Source: Sediminibacterium sp. FEMGT703S (GTDB taxonomy: Bacteria > Bacteroidota > Bacteroidia > Chitinophagales > Chitinophagaceae). From it: a DNA stretch of 64,000 bases. Location of the stretch: NCBI GenBank assembly GCA_002786355.1, contig PGCO01000003.1, forward strand, positions 62,001 to 126,000. Reading direction: 5' to 3'. A program made the position numbers and the translations under genes. Positions 34,550 to 43,549 of the stretch are shown here, piece by piece. The stretch's first letter is position 1, and every line of letters begins with the position of its first letter. The notes under the pieces were generated by a model. That model was given only the letters and a program-made list of their open reading frames with translations. It was not told where the DNA came from and searched no databases.

Positions 34550-36718
34550 CTAATTTTTCACTGTATTGTACTGTTGCAAGGCAAGCTCTTGAATAATTTT
34601 TATACCTGCATCAATTTGCAAATCTTGTTTTAATAATTTCAACCATTCTTGGTAACGAATCCCTTTGTTCTTATCTGGATTGTTGTAAAATTTATCATTA
34701 TCAGCTTCCATTGCTTGCACATTTAAGTCTGATTTTAATTTCAATAAATTATTGTTTTGACTAACCGTGTTGGTAATTTGCTTTTGCATCTGCTTAAACT
34801 GATCAATTTGCAGGTTGATTGGGTTCTCTCCATTTTGGGTTAACCACTTTAAATTGTTCTGCAAAAGAATCAAATTTTTATCCGACATAATTCTTGCTTG
34901 CTGATTTTTAATAATCGCGTCTAACTTATTGACTTCAACACCATCCCAAGTTTGGTATTTGGTTTGAGGTATAGCGTCCCAAGGCAATGAATTAGGATTA
35001 TCTTTTTCCCTAATTTTCAAGAACTCATAGGTATCAGGCATAATAATATCTGGAACAACCCCTTTTAATTGTGTGCTTCCCCCATTAACTCTATAAAACT
35101 TTTGGAAGGTTAAACTAACAGCACCAAATTCAGTTCTTGCGCTATAAAAATCGATAGGTCTTCCAAATGGAATAGGTCTTTGAACTGTTCCTTTACCATA
35201 AGTTGAACTACTGCCAATTACAATACCTCGTTTATAATCTTGAATAGCTGCAGCAAAAATTTCACTTGCAGATGCACTTAACTCGTTAACCATAACAGTT
35301 AATGGTCCATCATATAAAACAGATTCGTCATTGTCTCTCCAAGTTTGTTGATCAACTCTCCCATCTCTTTCCTTAACCTGCACAACTGGTCCTGTTTTAA
35401 TAAATAAGCCAACCATTTTTACAACTTCTAACAAAGACCCACCTCCATTATTTCTAAGGTCAATTACAATCCCTTTTACATTTTCCGCTTTCAATTTTTT
35501 AACTTCTGTAGCAACGTCTTCAGAACATTTGAAACCATTTTTATCTTCAAAATTGGCATAAAAATCAGGCAATGCGATGTATCCAATTTTTTCTGATCCT
35601 TGTATAATCACCGCACTTCTTGCTAATCCTTCGTCTTGCTCAATCTTTTCTCTGACTAAAGCTACCGTTTTAGTAGTTCCGTCTTGTTTTTTAAAAGTGA
35701 TTCTTACCTCTGTCCCTTTATCGCCTCTAATTAATTTTACTGCATCGTCGGTACCGTATCCACTTACATCAACAGGCTCATTTGAACCTTGCGCAACTTT
35801 TATAATAATATCGCCTGCTACAATTGCCCCTGACTTCCATGCTGGCCCACCGGTTACAACACTTGCTATTTTAATGCCATTATCATCTTGTTGAAGTTGT
35901 GCCCCAATACCATAAAATTGATTACTCATTCTTTCATCAAAAGCCCTTTTTTCAATAGGAGGATAATAATCTGTATGAGGATCCATCGAATTAGTAATCA
36001 CATTGATGAAAGCATTGAATTTTTGATCTTCTGTAAAAGTTGTTTTAATTCGATTGAATGTTCTATCCATCATTTTTAACACACTTGTTCTTGCATTCAA
36101 TTCCAAGCTATCATCAGGCAAAACTTTAAAACTATCTTTTCCTTTGTTCTTTTCTCTCTCTTCTTGTAAATCTATAAAACGCTCTAATGCATAATATTTC
36201 AATTTTTTCCTCCATCGGTCTTTTCTTTCTGCATCTGAATTAGCATAACTTAATTTTTCTCCATCCAATTGAACAGACTCATTAATTGAATAGTCAAATG
36301 GTTTAGCAAGGATATCTTTATAAAAAGTCATCGTTTCGGCTACTCGCTTTTCATAAATAGCACTTACAGCTGGCTGAAATTGAATACCTGAACCATGTAT
36401 CTCATCATCAATGGATGTTTCAAACTTTTTTAACCCATTGATGTCAGATGCGATAAAAATACTTTTATCTCCATCTAATTGGTCTAAATAAGCTTTGAAA
36501 ACTTTTTTTGAAAAGTCGTCATTGATTTTTTTAGGACTATAATGTTGTTGCTCAAGAAGGGCCCCCACCGTACTTAATAGCTTTTGCTGTTGGGCTATTT
36601 TTTCGTTGGAATCTGTTCCATAAATACTCCTAAATGCGATAAATAATGAACCAAATAATACCAGAGCCGTTAGCACTAATCCTTTTCTACTCTTCATAAA
36701 TTGCTTTAATTTTTGCAT
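34550..36718 (-). CDS. prc: C-terminal (tail-specific) processing protease, S41A / Prc type
   Basis: A 722-residue periplasmic protease with an N-terminal signal anchor (GLVLTALVLFGSLFIAF). A helical N-domain comes first (about 35-240). A PDZ domain follows (about 250-345; FYGIGAQLQQDDNGIKIASV). The S41 catalytic domain has RNNGGGS, nucleophile Ser in NELSASASEIFA and Lys in STYGKGTVQ. The C-terminal region is of the DUF3340 type. It degrades or trims proteins with nonpolar C termini, such as lipoproteins and wall hydrolases. A perfect -7 box lies 8 bases before the ATG. Confidence 0.93.
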   Translation of the reverse strand: MQKLKQFMKSRKGLVLTALVLFGSLFIAFRSIYGTDSNEKIAQQQKLLSTVGALLEQQHYSPKKINDDFSKKVFKAYLDQLDGDKSIFIASDINGLKKFETSIDDEIHGSGIQFQPAVSAIYEKRVAETMTFYKDILAKPFDYSINESVQLDGEKLSYANSDAERKDRWRKKLKYYALERFIDLQEEREKNKGKDSFKVLPDDSLELNARTSVLKMMDRTFNRIKTTFTEDQKFNAFINVITNSMDPHTDYYPPIEKRAFDERMSNQFYGIGAQLQQDDNGIKIASVVTGGPAWKSGAIVAGDIIIKVAQGSNEPVDVSGYGTDDAVKLIRGDKGTEVRITFKKQDGTTKTVALVREKIEQDEGLARSAVIIQGSEKIGYIALPDFYANFEDKNGFKCSEDVATEVKKLKAENVKGIVIDLRNNGGGSLLEVVKMVGLFIKTGPVVQVKERDGRVDQQTWRDNDESVLYDGPLTVMVNELSASASEIFAAAIQDYKRGIVIGSSSTYGKGTVQRPIPFGRPIDFYSARTEFGAVSLTFQKFYRVNGGSTQLKGVVPDIIMPDTYEFLKIREKDNPNSLPWDAIPQTKYQTWDGVEVNKLDAIIKNQQARIMSDKNLILLQNNLKWLTQNGENPINLQIDQFKQMQKQITNTVSQNNNLLKLKSDLNVQAMEADNDKFYNNPDKNKGIRYQEWLKLLKQDLQIDAGIKIIQELALQQYNTVKN

Positions 36719-36726
36719 GATCTATT

Positions 36727-36734
36727 CAAAAATA
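36727..36734 (-). promoter_or_regulatory. Candidate -7 box of prc (TATTTTTG)
   Basis: An exact TAnnTTTG match on the minus strand, 8 bases before the ATG at 36718. The implied leader is very short. Confidence 0.42.
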
Positions 36735-36812
36735 ATCTAAAATAAGGTTTCATTGTCATCTATAAAACCAATTAACAAAGGTTTGGATGAAGTTTTTTTA
36801 AAAAAAATTTAC

Positions 36813-36820
36813 TACTTTTG
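36813..36820 (+). promoter_or_regulatory. Candidate -7 box of tRNA-His (TACTTTTG)
   Basis: An exact TAnnTTTG match 14 bases before the tRNA 5' end. The -33 region is T-rich (GTTTTTTTA) without a clean TTTG at the standard spacing. Confidence 0.5.
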
Positions 36821-36834
36821 CATTCCACAAAAAC

Positions 36835-36909
36835 GGAGGGCGTAGCTCAGTTGGTTAGAGCGTCAGTTTGTGGCACTGAAGGCCGGGGGTTCGAGACCCC
36901 TCGTTCTCC
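36835..36909 (+). tRNA. tRNA-His (anticodon GTG)
   Basis: A full cloverleaf can be drawn. The extra G-1 is at 36835, the acceptor strand GAGGGCG pairs with CGTTCTC, and the D-arm is GCTC/GAGC. The anticodon arm TCAGT/ACTGA has loop TTGTGGC with anticodon GTG at 36870-36872, and the T-arm loop is TTCGAGA. G-1 opposite discriminator C73 is the identity mark of tRNA-His. CCA is not encoded (CAC follows), so RNase Z or exonuclease trimming plus CCA addition is needed. It is followed directly by a terminator-like hairpin. Confidence 0.97.
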
Positions 36910-36914
36910 CACTT

Positions 36915-36946
36915 AAAACCTATAAGACATATGTTTTATAGGTTTT
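36915..36946 (+). terminator. Hairpin with U tail after tRNA-His
   Basis: An 11-bp stem AAAACCTATAA / TTATAGGTTTT with a 10-base loop, followed by TTAAATTTT. It starts 5 bases after the tRNA and ends 13 bases before the DUF445 ATG. It probably terminates the tRNA transcript; DUF445 expression would then depend on read-through. Confidence 0.72.
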
Positions 36947-36959
36947 TTAAATTTTAACC

Positions 36960-37559
36960 ATGAAGCTGCTCTATCTTATTCCAGTTATTTCTGCTTTTAT
37001 CGGCTGGTTTACCAATTGGATTGCCATTAAAATGCTTTTCCATCCTAAAAACCCAATAAACATTTTGGGGATTACTTTCATTGGTATTTTTCCAAAAAGG
37101 CAAGCGCAATTTGCAGAAAAGTTAGGTAAACTGGTAAGTGCAGAATTGTTGTCATTCAATGATATTGAGTCAAAAATTACCAATACGGACAATATTGATC
37201 AATTAATGCCGCAAATTGATGCGCATATTGATCATTTTCTTCGGGTCAAACTAGCAGATCAAATGCCAGTGATTAGTATGTTTATTGGAGATAAAACCAT
37301 ACAACAGATGAAATCGGTATTTATGACCGAGCTAAAAGAGATATTCCCTGGCATTATGAAGTCTTATATGGGAAATCTACAAAAAGACCTAGACCTAGAA
37401 AAAATTGTTGTAGAAAAGGTGAAAGGGTTTTCTTCAGACAAGCTAGAACAAATATTAAATGATATTATGTCTAAGGAATTCCGATTTGTTGAAATTATTG
37501 GGGGAGTTTTAGGATTTATTATTGGTATTGTTCAAGTGATTTTAACATTAGTTTCCTAG
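36960..37559 (+). CDS. DUF445 family membrane protein
   Basis: A 199-residue protein with a hydrophobic N-terminal segment containing IPVISAFIGWFTNWIAIKML, the family signature of DUF445. A charged middle of about 130 residues follows, then a C-terminal transmembrane helix (GVLGFIIGIVQVILTLV). Function is unknown. The topology suggests both ends in the inner membrane with a soluble middle domain. It begins just after the tRNA-His terminator and has no obvious promoter of its own. Confidence 0.85.
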   Translation: MKLLYLIPVISAFIGWFTNWIAIKMLFHPKNPINILGITFIGIFPKRQAQFAEKLGKLVSAELLSFNDIESKITNTDNIDQLMPQIDAHIDHFLRVKLADQMPVISMFIGDKTIQQMKSVFMTELKEIFPGIMKSYMGNLQKDLDLEKIVVEKVKGFSSDKLEQILNDIMSKEFRFVEIIGGVLGFIIGIVQVILTLVS

Positions 37560-37697
37560 TCACCGACGGATCAAATAGCCTATTCGCCGATTTTGTTAAA
37601 CTTTATCCACTCAGGCTTGTCATATTACCGCTTATAAAATGCAATAACCATTCGAGCGGAGCGTCAACCAACTTTGTATTTATTAATAATGATGTAT

Positions 37698-40361
37698 ATG
37701 CGTAAATTTTTAGGATTAATGGCATTCTTTGCCATGTTTTTTACTACAACAACTGCACAAATGCCCGGCATGATGGGCGGACGAGGTGGTGCCAATGGAG
37801 CAGCGGGTCAAAACTTAAATATTGGTCATTTTTATGGTAAAATCGTAGATAGTAAAACAAATAAAGGCGTTGAAGGAGTTACAGTACAACTTAGAGGAAA
37901 TAAGTTTGATACCGTTACTAAAAAAATGAAAGAAGCCATTTTGGGTACAATCATTACTAAAGCAAATGGAGATTTTAGTTTTGAAAACCTTTCTTTATTT
38001 GGCAATTTCAAATTGAATGCTACTGCACTAGCTTATAAAACCGTGGATCAAACCATCAGTTTTGGCATTAAAATGCCTACCGGCGGCGGTGGAAATATGC
38101 AGCAAATGTTGGGAATGGCTGACAAGGATTTAGGAAATATTAAAATGGAAGAAGATGCAACTAATTTAGGTAATGTGACCGTTACAGCATCAACTAAACC
38201 TCAATTTGAATTAGGTATTGATAGAAAAATTTTTAATGTAGACAAGAACTTAATGGGTTCAGGGCAAACTGCTACAGAATTAATGAGAAATATCCCTGCA
38301 TTAAATGTTGATATTGATGGTAACGTTACATTAAGAAACGCAGCTCCTACCTTATTCATTGATGGTAGACCCACAACTATCACATTAGATCAAATACCTT
38401 CTGATATTATTGACCGGGTAGAATTAATCACAAATCCTTCTGCAAAATATGATGCTTCAGGTGGTAATGCGGGAATTCTTAATATAGTATTAAAGAAAAA
38501 TAAGAAGGTAGGTTATAATGGTGGAATTAGAGCCGGTGTTGATTCTCGAGGAATGTTTAATGGCGGAGGAGATATTAATATTCGTCAGAACAAGTTAAAC
38601 TTTACTGGAAGTGGGGTGATTAATCAGCGAAAATCTATTTCTGAAGGAATTACCGATAGAAATAATATTCTTGCTACCCCAAGCAATATATACAATGTAC
38701 AGAATTCTACTAATACTGGGTATTTCGCATTCATTAGAGGTGGATTGGATTACTTTGTTGATAACAGGAATACCATTTCATTTACTGCAAATTATAATAG
38801 AGGTCAATTTGACAACGATCAAACACAAAGAGTGGATTCAACCATTAAAGGTGCGAAAACCTCTTATTCTAATATTGGAACACAATCCACAGCTAATTTT
38901 AAAAACCTAGGTACCCAATTAAGTTATAAGCATAATTTCATGAAGAATGGTCATAATATTTCTTCTGATTATAACTTCAACAGCAGTTCGAATGACAATC
39001 TATCTAATATTGACAACACTACTTTCAATTTAGATGGAACTCAAAAAGGTATACCATTATTACAAAGAGGAATTGGTTCGGGAAGTACTACCAACCACAC
39101 TTTTCAAATTGATTATGAAAATCCCCTAGCTGATGACAAGAAGTTTGAAGCGGGTGGACGTGTAGCCATCAGAGATTTCAACAATCAATTAAACCAATTT
39201 AGGTTTAACCAAGCTACTGGTGAATACCAAATAGTACCGTTAATTAGCAGCAGATATAAATATACTGATGCAGTTTACGCTGCTTATAGTACTTATAGCT
39301 TTAAAGTTAATAAGTGGAGTTACCAATTGGGACTTAGAGCAGAAAGTTCAAACTATAGTGGTACATTATTAAATTCTAAAGGAGCTGATTCAGCTACTTT
39401 CTCTGTTAAGTTCCCATTAAGTTTGTTTCCTAGTGCTTTCATCACCTACAAGATTGACGAGAAGCAAGATTTTCAAATCAACTATTCTAGAAGGGTAAAT
39501 AGGCCTAACTTCTTTCAATTAATGCCTTTCCCGGATTATTCTGATCCTCAGAATATCAATATGGGTAATGCTGGTTTAAAACCAGAATTTACCAATTCAT
39601 TTGAAATGAGCTGGAATAATGCTTACAAAAAAGGATCCAACTTCTTAGCAACTGCTTTCTTTAAACATTCTACCAATTTAATTACTCGATATGTTTATAG
39701 AGATGCGAACGCATTAATTCCTGGTGACAGTGCATTTTTTAGCACTTTTATCAATGCGAATAGTGCACAATCTTTTGGATTAGAATTAACCAACAAAACT
39801 AGTATCAATAGCTGGTGGGAAATGACTACTAACTTAAATATTTTCAACTCTAGGATTAATGCAACAGTTCCTGGTCAGCCAGATTTAGTGCAAGAGCAAT
39901 GGAGCTGGTTTGCGAAAATGAATAACACATTTAAAGTAGCCAAAGGATTATCAATTCAATTAAGTGGAGATTATCAAGCTAGAACAGTATTACCACAAGG
40001 CGGCGGTGGTGGTGGCCGTGGCGGTGGCGGAGGAGGAATGATGTTTGGTGGTGGTCCTCAATCTGGAGCACAGGGTTATAATTTACCAAGATATGGAGTA
40101 GACTTAGCCATTCGTAAAGAATTTACCTGGAAAAATGGTCGTTCTGGAAACTTAACTTTAAGCATGAACGATATTTTTAGAACACAATTATTCCAAAGTT
40201 ATTCTGAGAGTTCTTTCTTTAATCAAACTAACCAAAGAAGAAGAGATCCTCAAGTATTGAGATTAAACTTTAGTTACCGTTTTGGAAAATTTGATGCAAG
40301 TTTATTCAAAAGAAAAAATACAAAAGCTGACCAAAGTGGTGGAATGGATATGATGCAATAA
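37698..40361 (+). CDS. Outer-membrane beta-barrel protein, TonB-receptor-like with carboxypeptidase-regulatory N-domain
   Basis: An 887-residue protein from ATG 37698; in-frame ATGs at 37689 and 37692 and a TTG at 37674 also exist. The signal peptide ends at TTTAQ and is followed by a Met/Gly-rich stretch. A CarboxypepD_reg-like domain (about 40-160) with GKIVDSKTNKGVEGVTVQL precedes a plug-like region (ELMRNIPALNVDIDGNVTLRNAAPTLFIDGRP). The rest is a C-terminal barrel ending in FSYRFG-type strands. A Gly-rich loop is near 765-795. It belongs to the outer-membrane beta-barrel family 3 group; the ligand is unknown. A strong terminator follows. Confidence 0.85.
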   Translation: MRKFLGLMAFFAMFFTTTTAQMPGMMGGRGGANGAAGQNLNIGHFYGKIVDSKTNKGVEGVTVQLRGNKFDTVTKKMKEAILGTIITKANGDFSFENLSLFGNFKLNATALAYKTVDQTISFGIKMPTGGGGNMQQMLGMADKDLGNIKMEEDATNLGNVTVTASTKPQFELGIDRKIFNVDKNLMGSGQTATELMRNIPALNVDIDGNVTLRNAAPTLFIDGRPTTITLDQIPSDIIDRVELITNPSAKYDASGGNAGILNIVLKKNKKVGYNGGIRAGVDSRGMFNGGGDINIRQNKLNFTGSGVINQRKSISEGITDRNNILATPSNIYNVQNSTNTGYFAFIRGGLDYFVDNRNTISFTANYNRGQFDNDQTQRVDSTIKGAKTSYSNIGTQSTANFKNLGTQLSYKHNFMKNGHNISSDYNFNSSSNDNLSNIDNTTFNLDGTQKGIPLLQRGIGSGSTTNHTFQIDYENPLADDKKFEAGGRVAIRDFNNQLNQFRFNQATGEYQIVPLISSRYKYTDAVYAAYSTYSFKVNKWSYQLGLRAESSNYSGTLLNSKGADSATFSVKFPLSLFPSAFITYKIDEKQDFQINYSRRVNRPNFFQLMPFPDYSDPQNINMGNAGLKPEFTNSFEMSWNNAYKKGSNFLATAFFKHSTNLITRYVYRDANALIPGDSAFFSTFINANSAQSFGLELTNKTSINSWWEMTTNLNIFNSRINATVPGQPDLVQEQWSWFAKMNNTFKVAKGLSIQLSGDYQARTVLPQGGGGGGRGGGGGGMMFGGGPQSGAQGYNLPRYGVDLAIRKEFTWKNGRSGNLTLSMNDIFRTQLFQSYSESSFFNQTNQRRRDPQVLRLNFSYRFGKFDASLFKRKNTKADQSGGMDMMQ

Positions 40362-40382
40362 TTAATTTCAAACATATTTAAC

Positions 40383-40413
40383 TAAAATGCCCCGATAAAA
40401 TCGGGGCATTTTA
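40383..40413. terminator. Bidirectional intrinsic terminator
   Basis: A perfect 13-bp stem TAAAATGCCCCGA / TCGGGGCATTTTA with a 5-base loop lies between the convergent barrel-protein and pcm genes. Both strands end the stem in TTTTA, so it can stop transcription from either side. Confidence 0.88.
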
Positions 40414-40476
40414 ATTTTGTCAAATTATTGCAGAACTATTTAATTGTTTGTTACAACTAATAGGGGAATTTACAAA

Positions 40477-41148
40477 TTATACATTCTTACCCTGCAACAT
40501 AGGGACAAAAGAAAATTCTTCAAATAGCTCTTCTTTTAAAGCTCCATCTGCTTGCTTAGTAATTCGCATCATACGCTGATTGTCACCCTCATCAACGGGG
40601 ATAACCATCAAACCTCCGATTTTTAGTTGTTCAATTAATAAAGGGGGTACAAATGGCGCTGCTGCAGTAATCAATATTTTATCAAAAGGGGCATAAGTAG
40701 GTAAGCCTTTGAATCCATCCCCATAAAAAAATTTGATATTGGGATAATTCTTTCGGAAATGATAATACTCTTTTTGTTCATCAAATAATTTTTTTTGACG
40801 CTCTATGGTGTACACCCATTGAGCTCCTAACTCGGCTAGTATGGTTGTTTGATAAATACTACCTGTTCCTATCTCTAATACTTTATCCCCTTTTTTTATT
40901 TGCAACAACTGTGTTTGATAAGCCACTGTATAGGGATGAGAAATGGTTTGATCCGCCGATATAGGGAATGCACGATTCTCATATGCAATCTTTTCGAAAG
41001 CAGATTCTAGAAAATAATGCCTAGGAATAGCATTAATTGCATCTAAAACAGCTTCGTCAGTAATGCCTTTATCGCGCAAAATGTCTACCAATTTTTTGCG
41101 CATCCCTTTATGGTTAAATCCATCGTTGTATTCTCTATCCTTTCGCAT
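40477..41148 (-). CDS. pcm: Protein-L-isoaspartate O-methyltransferase
   Basis: A 223-residue SAM methyltransferase of PCMT type. Features are the N-terminal RHYFLESAFEKIAYENRAFPIS, the substrate loop ADQTISHPYTVAYQTQLL, and SAM motif I DKVLEIGTGSIYQTTILAELGA. The family normally has GTGSGYQ; Ile replaces Gly here. FDKILITAAAPFVPPLLIEQLKIGGLMVIPV follows. It methylates abnormal isoaspartyl residues to start protein repair. It ends 63 bases from the bidirectional terminator and starts 17 bases after the mutase gene, so the two are probably co-transcribed. Confidence 0.92.
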   Translation of the reverse strand: MRKDREYNDGFNHKGMRKKLVDILRDKGITDEAVLDAINAIPRHYFLESAFEKIAYENRAFPISADQTISHPYTVAYQTQLLQIKKGDKVLEIGTGSIYQTTILAELGAQWVYTIERQKKLFDEQKEYYHFRKNYPNIKFFYGDGFKGLPTYAPFDKILITAAAPFVPPLLIEQLKIGGLMVIPVDEGDNQRMMRITKQADGALKEELFEEFSFVPMLQGKNV

Positions 41149-41165
41149 GGTGCGAATATAGCAAT

Positions 41166-42893
41166 CTATTTTAGGTTCATACTTGTGATAATTCCATTGA
41201 TTTTATTCTCTAATTCAATTTGCTTTGCATCAAAATCTGATTTAGTGTTGAGCTCGGTTTTGACACTAAAATAAAATTTGATTTTAGGCTCTGTTCCAGA
41301 AGGTCTTGCAGAAATTTTACTACCGTCTACAGTTATAAATTGTAACACATTGCTTTTGGGTAAATTAATAGACCAAGTTTCACCTGTTAGCAAATTCTTT
41401 CCAGTCTGGAGTTGGTAATCGAATAAGGTAACAACTGCTGATCCATTAATATCAGCTGGGGGACTGGTTCTAAACCCTTCCATCATTGCAGCGATTTCCT
41501 TTTGTCCATTCATCCCCTTTTTGGTTATGCTGATCAAATTTTCGTAATAGAAACCATACTGAATGTACAACTCAATCATTTTATCGAATAAAGTTTTACC
41601 CTTATTTTTTTCGTAAGCAGCCATTTCACACATTAAAGCCACTGCACTAATAGCGTCTTTATCTCTAATCTGATCTCCAATCATTAAACCAAAACTTTCT
41701 TCGCCACCTATTACATAATTTTCTTTCCCTTCTAGTTCTTTAATTTTTTCAGCAATCCATTTAAACCCAGTTAACACATTGTAACAAGCAACATTATTTT
41801 GTTTTGCTACTTCATTAATCATTTCTGTAGTAACAATTGTAGAAATAACCATATCATTGGGTTGCGCAATACCTTTTGCCTTTCTGGCTTCCATCATATA
41901 GGCAAACGCTAGCACTGCTGTTTGATTACCATTCATCAATACCCACTCACCTTTATGATTCTTTACACCAATACCTACCCTATCAGCATCTGGATCAGTC
42001 CCCAATAAAATATCTGCATCTAAAGCTTGGGCTTTTTTTAGCCCAATACTCATTGTTTCGCTCTCCTCAGGATTTGGATATTTCACGGTTGGGAAATTCC
42101 CATCTGGAGTTGATTGTTCCTCTACAATATGAACATTATTGAAACCGAATTTTTCTAAAACTTGAGGCACCAACGTAATCCCTGTTCCATGTATGGGAGT
42201 GTAAACAATTTTCAAATCTTTTTGCGCTTCAATAACATCTGGATATACACTTAATCCTTTAACCATTTCGATATATGCTTCATCAAGTGCTTTCCCAAGA
42301 ATGGTAATATTAGCTTCTCCTCCACTCCACTTTACTTCATCAACACTTTGAATGGCTTCTACTTCAGTAATTACATTTTTATCGTGTGGTGGAACCAATT
42401 GTCCTCCATCATTCCAATATGCTTTATAACCATTGTACTCTTTTGGATTATGTGATGCGGTACAAACAACCCCTGCTTTACAGCCTAAATGCCTAATAGC
42501 AAAACTTAACTCAGGCGTTGGTCTTAATCCCTCGAAGAGAAAAACTTTTATACCATTTGCTGCAAATACATTGGCAGTTGTTTCTGCAAAAAATCGACTA
42601 TTATTTCGGCTATCATGCGCAATAGCTATTTTTATCTCATCATTCGCGTAAGTCTTCTTTAAATAATTAGCAAATCCCTGAGTGGCCATTCCAATGGTAT
42701 ATTTATTTACCCGATTAGTTCCCACTCCCATTAAACCCCTCAATCCTCCTGTTCCAAATTCCAGGTCCCTGTAAAATGCATCTGCCAACTCATCAGGATT
42801 ATTTTGTTGAACTTCAAGGATAGTATTTTTAGTTTCTTGATCATAATTTCCATTAAGCCAAGCATTAACTCTTTGTAATATAGCAGCGTCCAT
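41166..42893 (-). CDS. Phospho-sugar mutase (phosphoglucomutase/phosphomannomutase, PgcA-like)
   Basis: A 575-residue alpha-D-phosphohexomutase of the longer PgcA/PGM2 type, clearly distinct from the shorter glmM in this window. Motifs are GTGGLRGLMGVGTNRVN at the N terminus, the phosphoserine loop VCTASHNPKEYNGYK, the metal loop LLGTDPDADRVGIG, the sugar loop GGEESFGLM, and the phosphate loop RPSGTEPKIKFYFSV. It interconverts hexose 1- and 6-phosphates (glucose or mannose). It lies between a PyrR-like gene and pcm on the same strand. Confidence 0.9.
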   Translation of the reverse strand: MDAAILQRVNAWLNGNYDQETKNTILEVQQNNPDELADAFYRDLEFGTGGLRGLMGVGTNRVNKYTIGMATQGFANYLKKTYANDEIKIAIAHDSRNNSRFFAETTANVFAANGIKVFLFEGLRPTPELSFAIRHLGCKAGVVCTASHNPKEYNGYKAYWNDGGQLVPPHDKNVITEVEAIQSVDEVKWSGGEANITILGKALDEAYIEMVKGLSVYPDVIEAQKDLKIVYTPIHGTGITLVPQVLEKFGFNNVHIVEEQSTPDGNFPTVKYPNPEESETMSIGLKKAQALDADILLGTDPDADRVGIGVKNHKGEWVLMNGNQTAVLAFAYMMEARKAKGIAQPNDMVISTIVTTEMINEVAKQNNVACYNVLTGFKWIAEKIKELEGKENYVIGGEESFGLMIGDQIRDKDAISAVALMCEMAAYEKNKGKTLFDKMIELYIQYGFYYENLISITKKGMNGQKEIAAMMEGFRTSPPADINGSAVVTLFDYQLQTGKNLLTGETWSINLPKSNVLQFITVDGSKISARPSGTEPKIKFYFSVKTELNTKSDFDAKQIELENKINGIITSMNLK

Positions 42894-42952
42894 TAGGTTT
42901 TGTTTTTACTTTTTTTATAAAGATTTGAATATATGAAAATTTACTGATTTAT

Positions 42953-43453
42953 TTAAACAACATAAGCTCCTGTAATTGCTCCATTTATGGTTTCTACTTG
43001 AATATGCTCTTCCACAGTTGTGGAAATAGACAATCCTACAAAATCGGGCTTTACAGGAAATAATTTATGCATTCGTTCTACCATAACAAGTGTCTGTATT
43101 GTTTTGGGATGTGCATCTAATAAAGGCTTTAACGCATATAAAAGCGTTTTTCCACTATTGGTTACGTCGTCTATCAAAATGATATTTGCGCCATTTAGGT
43201 CGACTAACTCACTTAGTTCTACTTTATCCGGCGATTGCTTGTTTAAACTTACTGATAAAATTTTTACCGATTTTTTTAAATAGGGCATTAAAAGACCTCC
43301 CAACTCATTCGCGATAACCATACCGCTATTTTGTACTCCAATCAAAAAAAGGGGGCCCTCTAGTCCACTCAAGCTTTCAGCAATTTCTAGGCTCATTCTT
43401 CTTAATTTCTGTTTTGCTTCAATTGCAGTCAGAATATATTTTTTTTCAGGCAT
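42953..43453 (-). CDS. PyrR-like phosphoribosyltransferase
   Basis: A 166-residue type I PRTase. The PRPP-binding loop is IILIDDVTNSGKTLLYAL (about 95-110), and an IGVQNSGMVIANEL segment forms the diphosphate-binding loop. The C-terminal KPDFVGLSISTTVEEHIQV resembles the DYVG...S-E pattern of PyrR. PyrR proteins are uracil phosphoribosyltransferases and, in some bacteria, RNA-binding attenuators of pyr operons. No pyr operon adjoins this gene and the RNA-binding residues cannot be judged, so only the fold is certain. Confidence 0.68.
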   Translation of the reverse strand: MPEKKYILTAIEAKQKLRRMSLEIAESLSGLEGPLFLIGVQNSGMVIANELGGLLMPYLKKSVKILSVSLNKQSPDKVELSELVDLNGANIILIDDVTNSGKTLLYALKPLLDAHPKTIQTLVMVERMHKLFPVKPDFVGLSISTTVEEHIQVETINGAITGAYVV

Positions 43454-43549
43454 AGAATCAATTATTCCTCAAAATAACAACAATAAATTGCATTACACAA
43501 TTGCTTTCATCTGTGATTAAAACTATTATCTTAGCGTATAACTTCTTTT

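Noticed and set aside
37560..37697. Possible small RNA between DUF445 and the barrel-protein gene
   Set aside because: The 138-base gap shows no convincing hairpin or tRNA-like fold; it only holds a near-consensus -7 box (CAACTTTG, 37669-37676).
42953..43453. PyrR-controlled pyr attenuation nearby
   Set aside because: No pyr operon or PyrR-binding leader was seen next to the gene; pyrF lies 21 kb away with no obvious leader hairpin.
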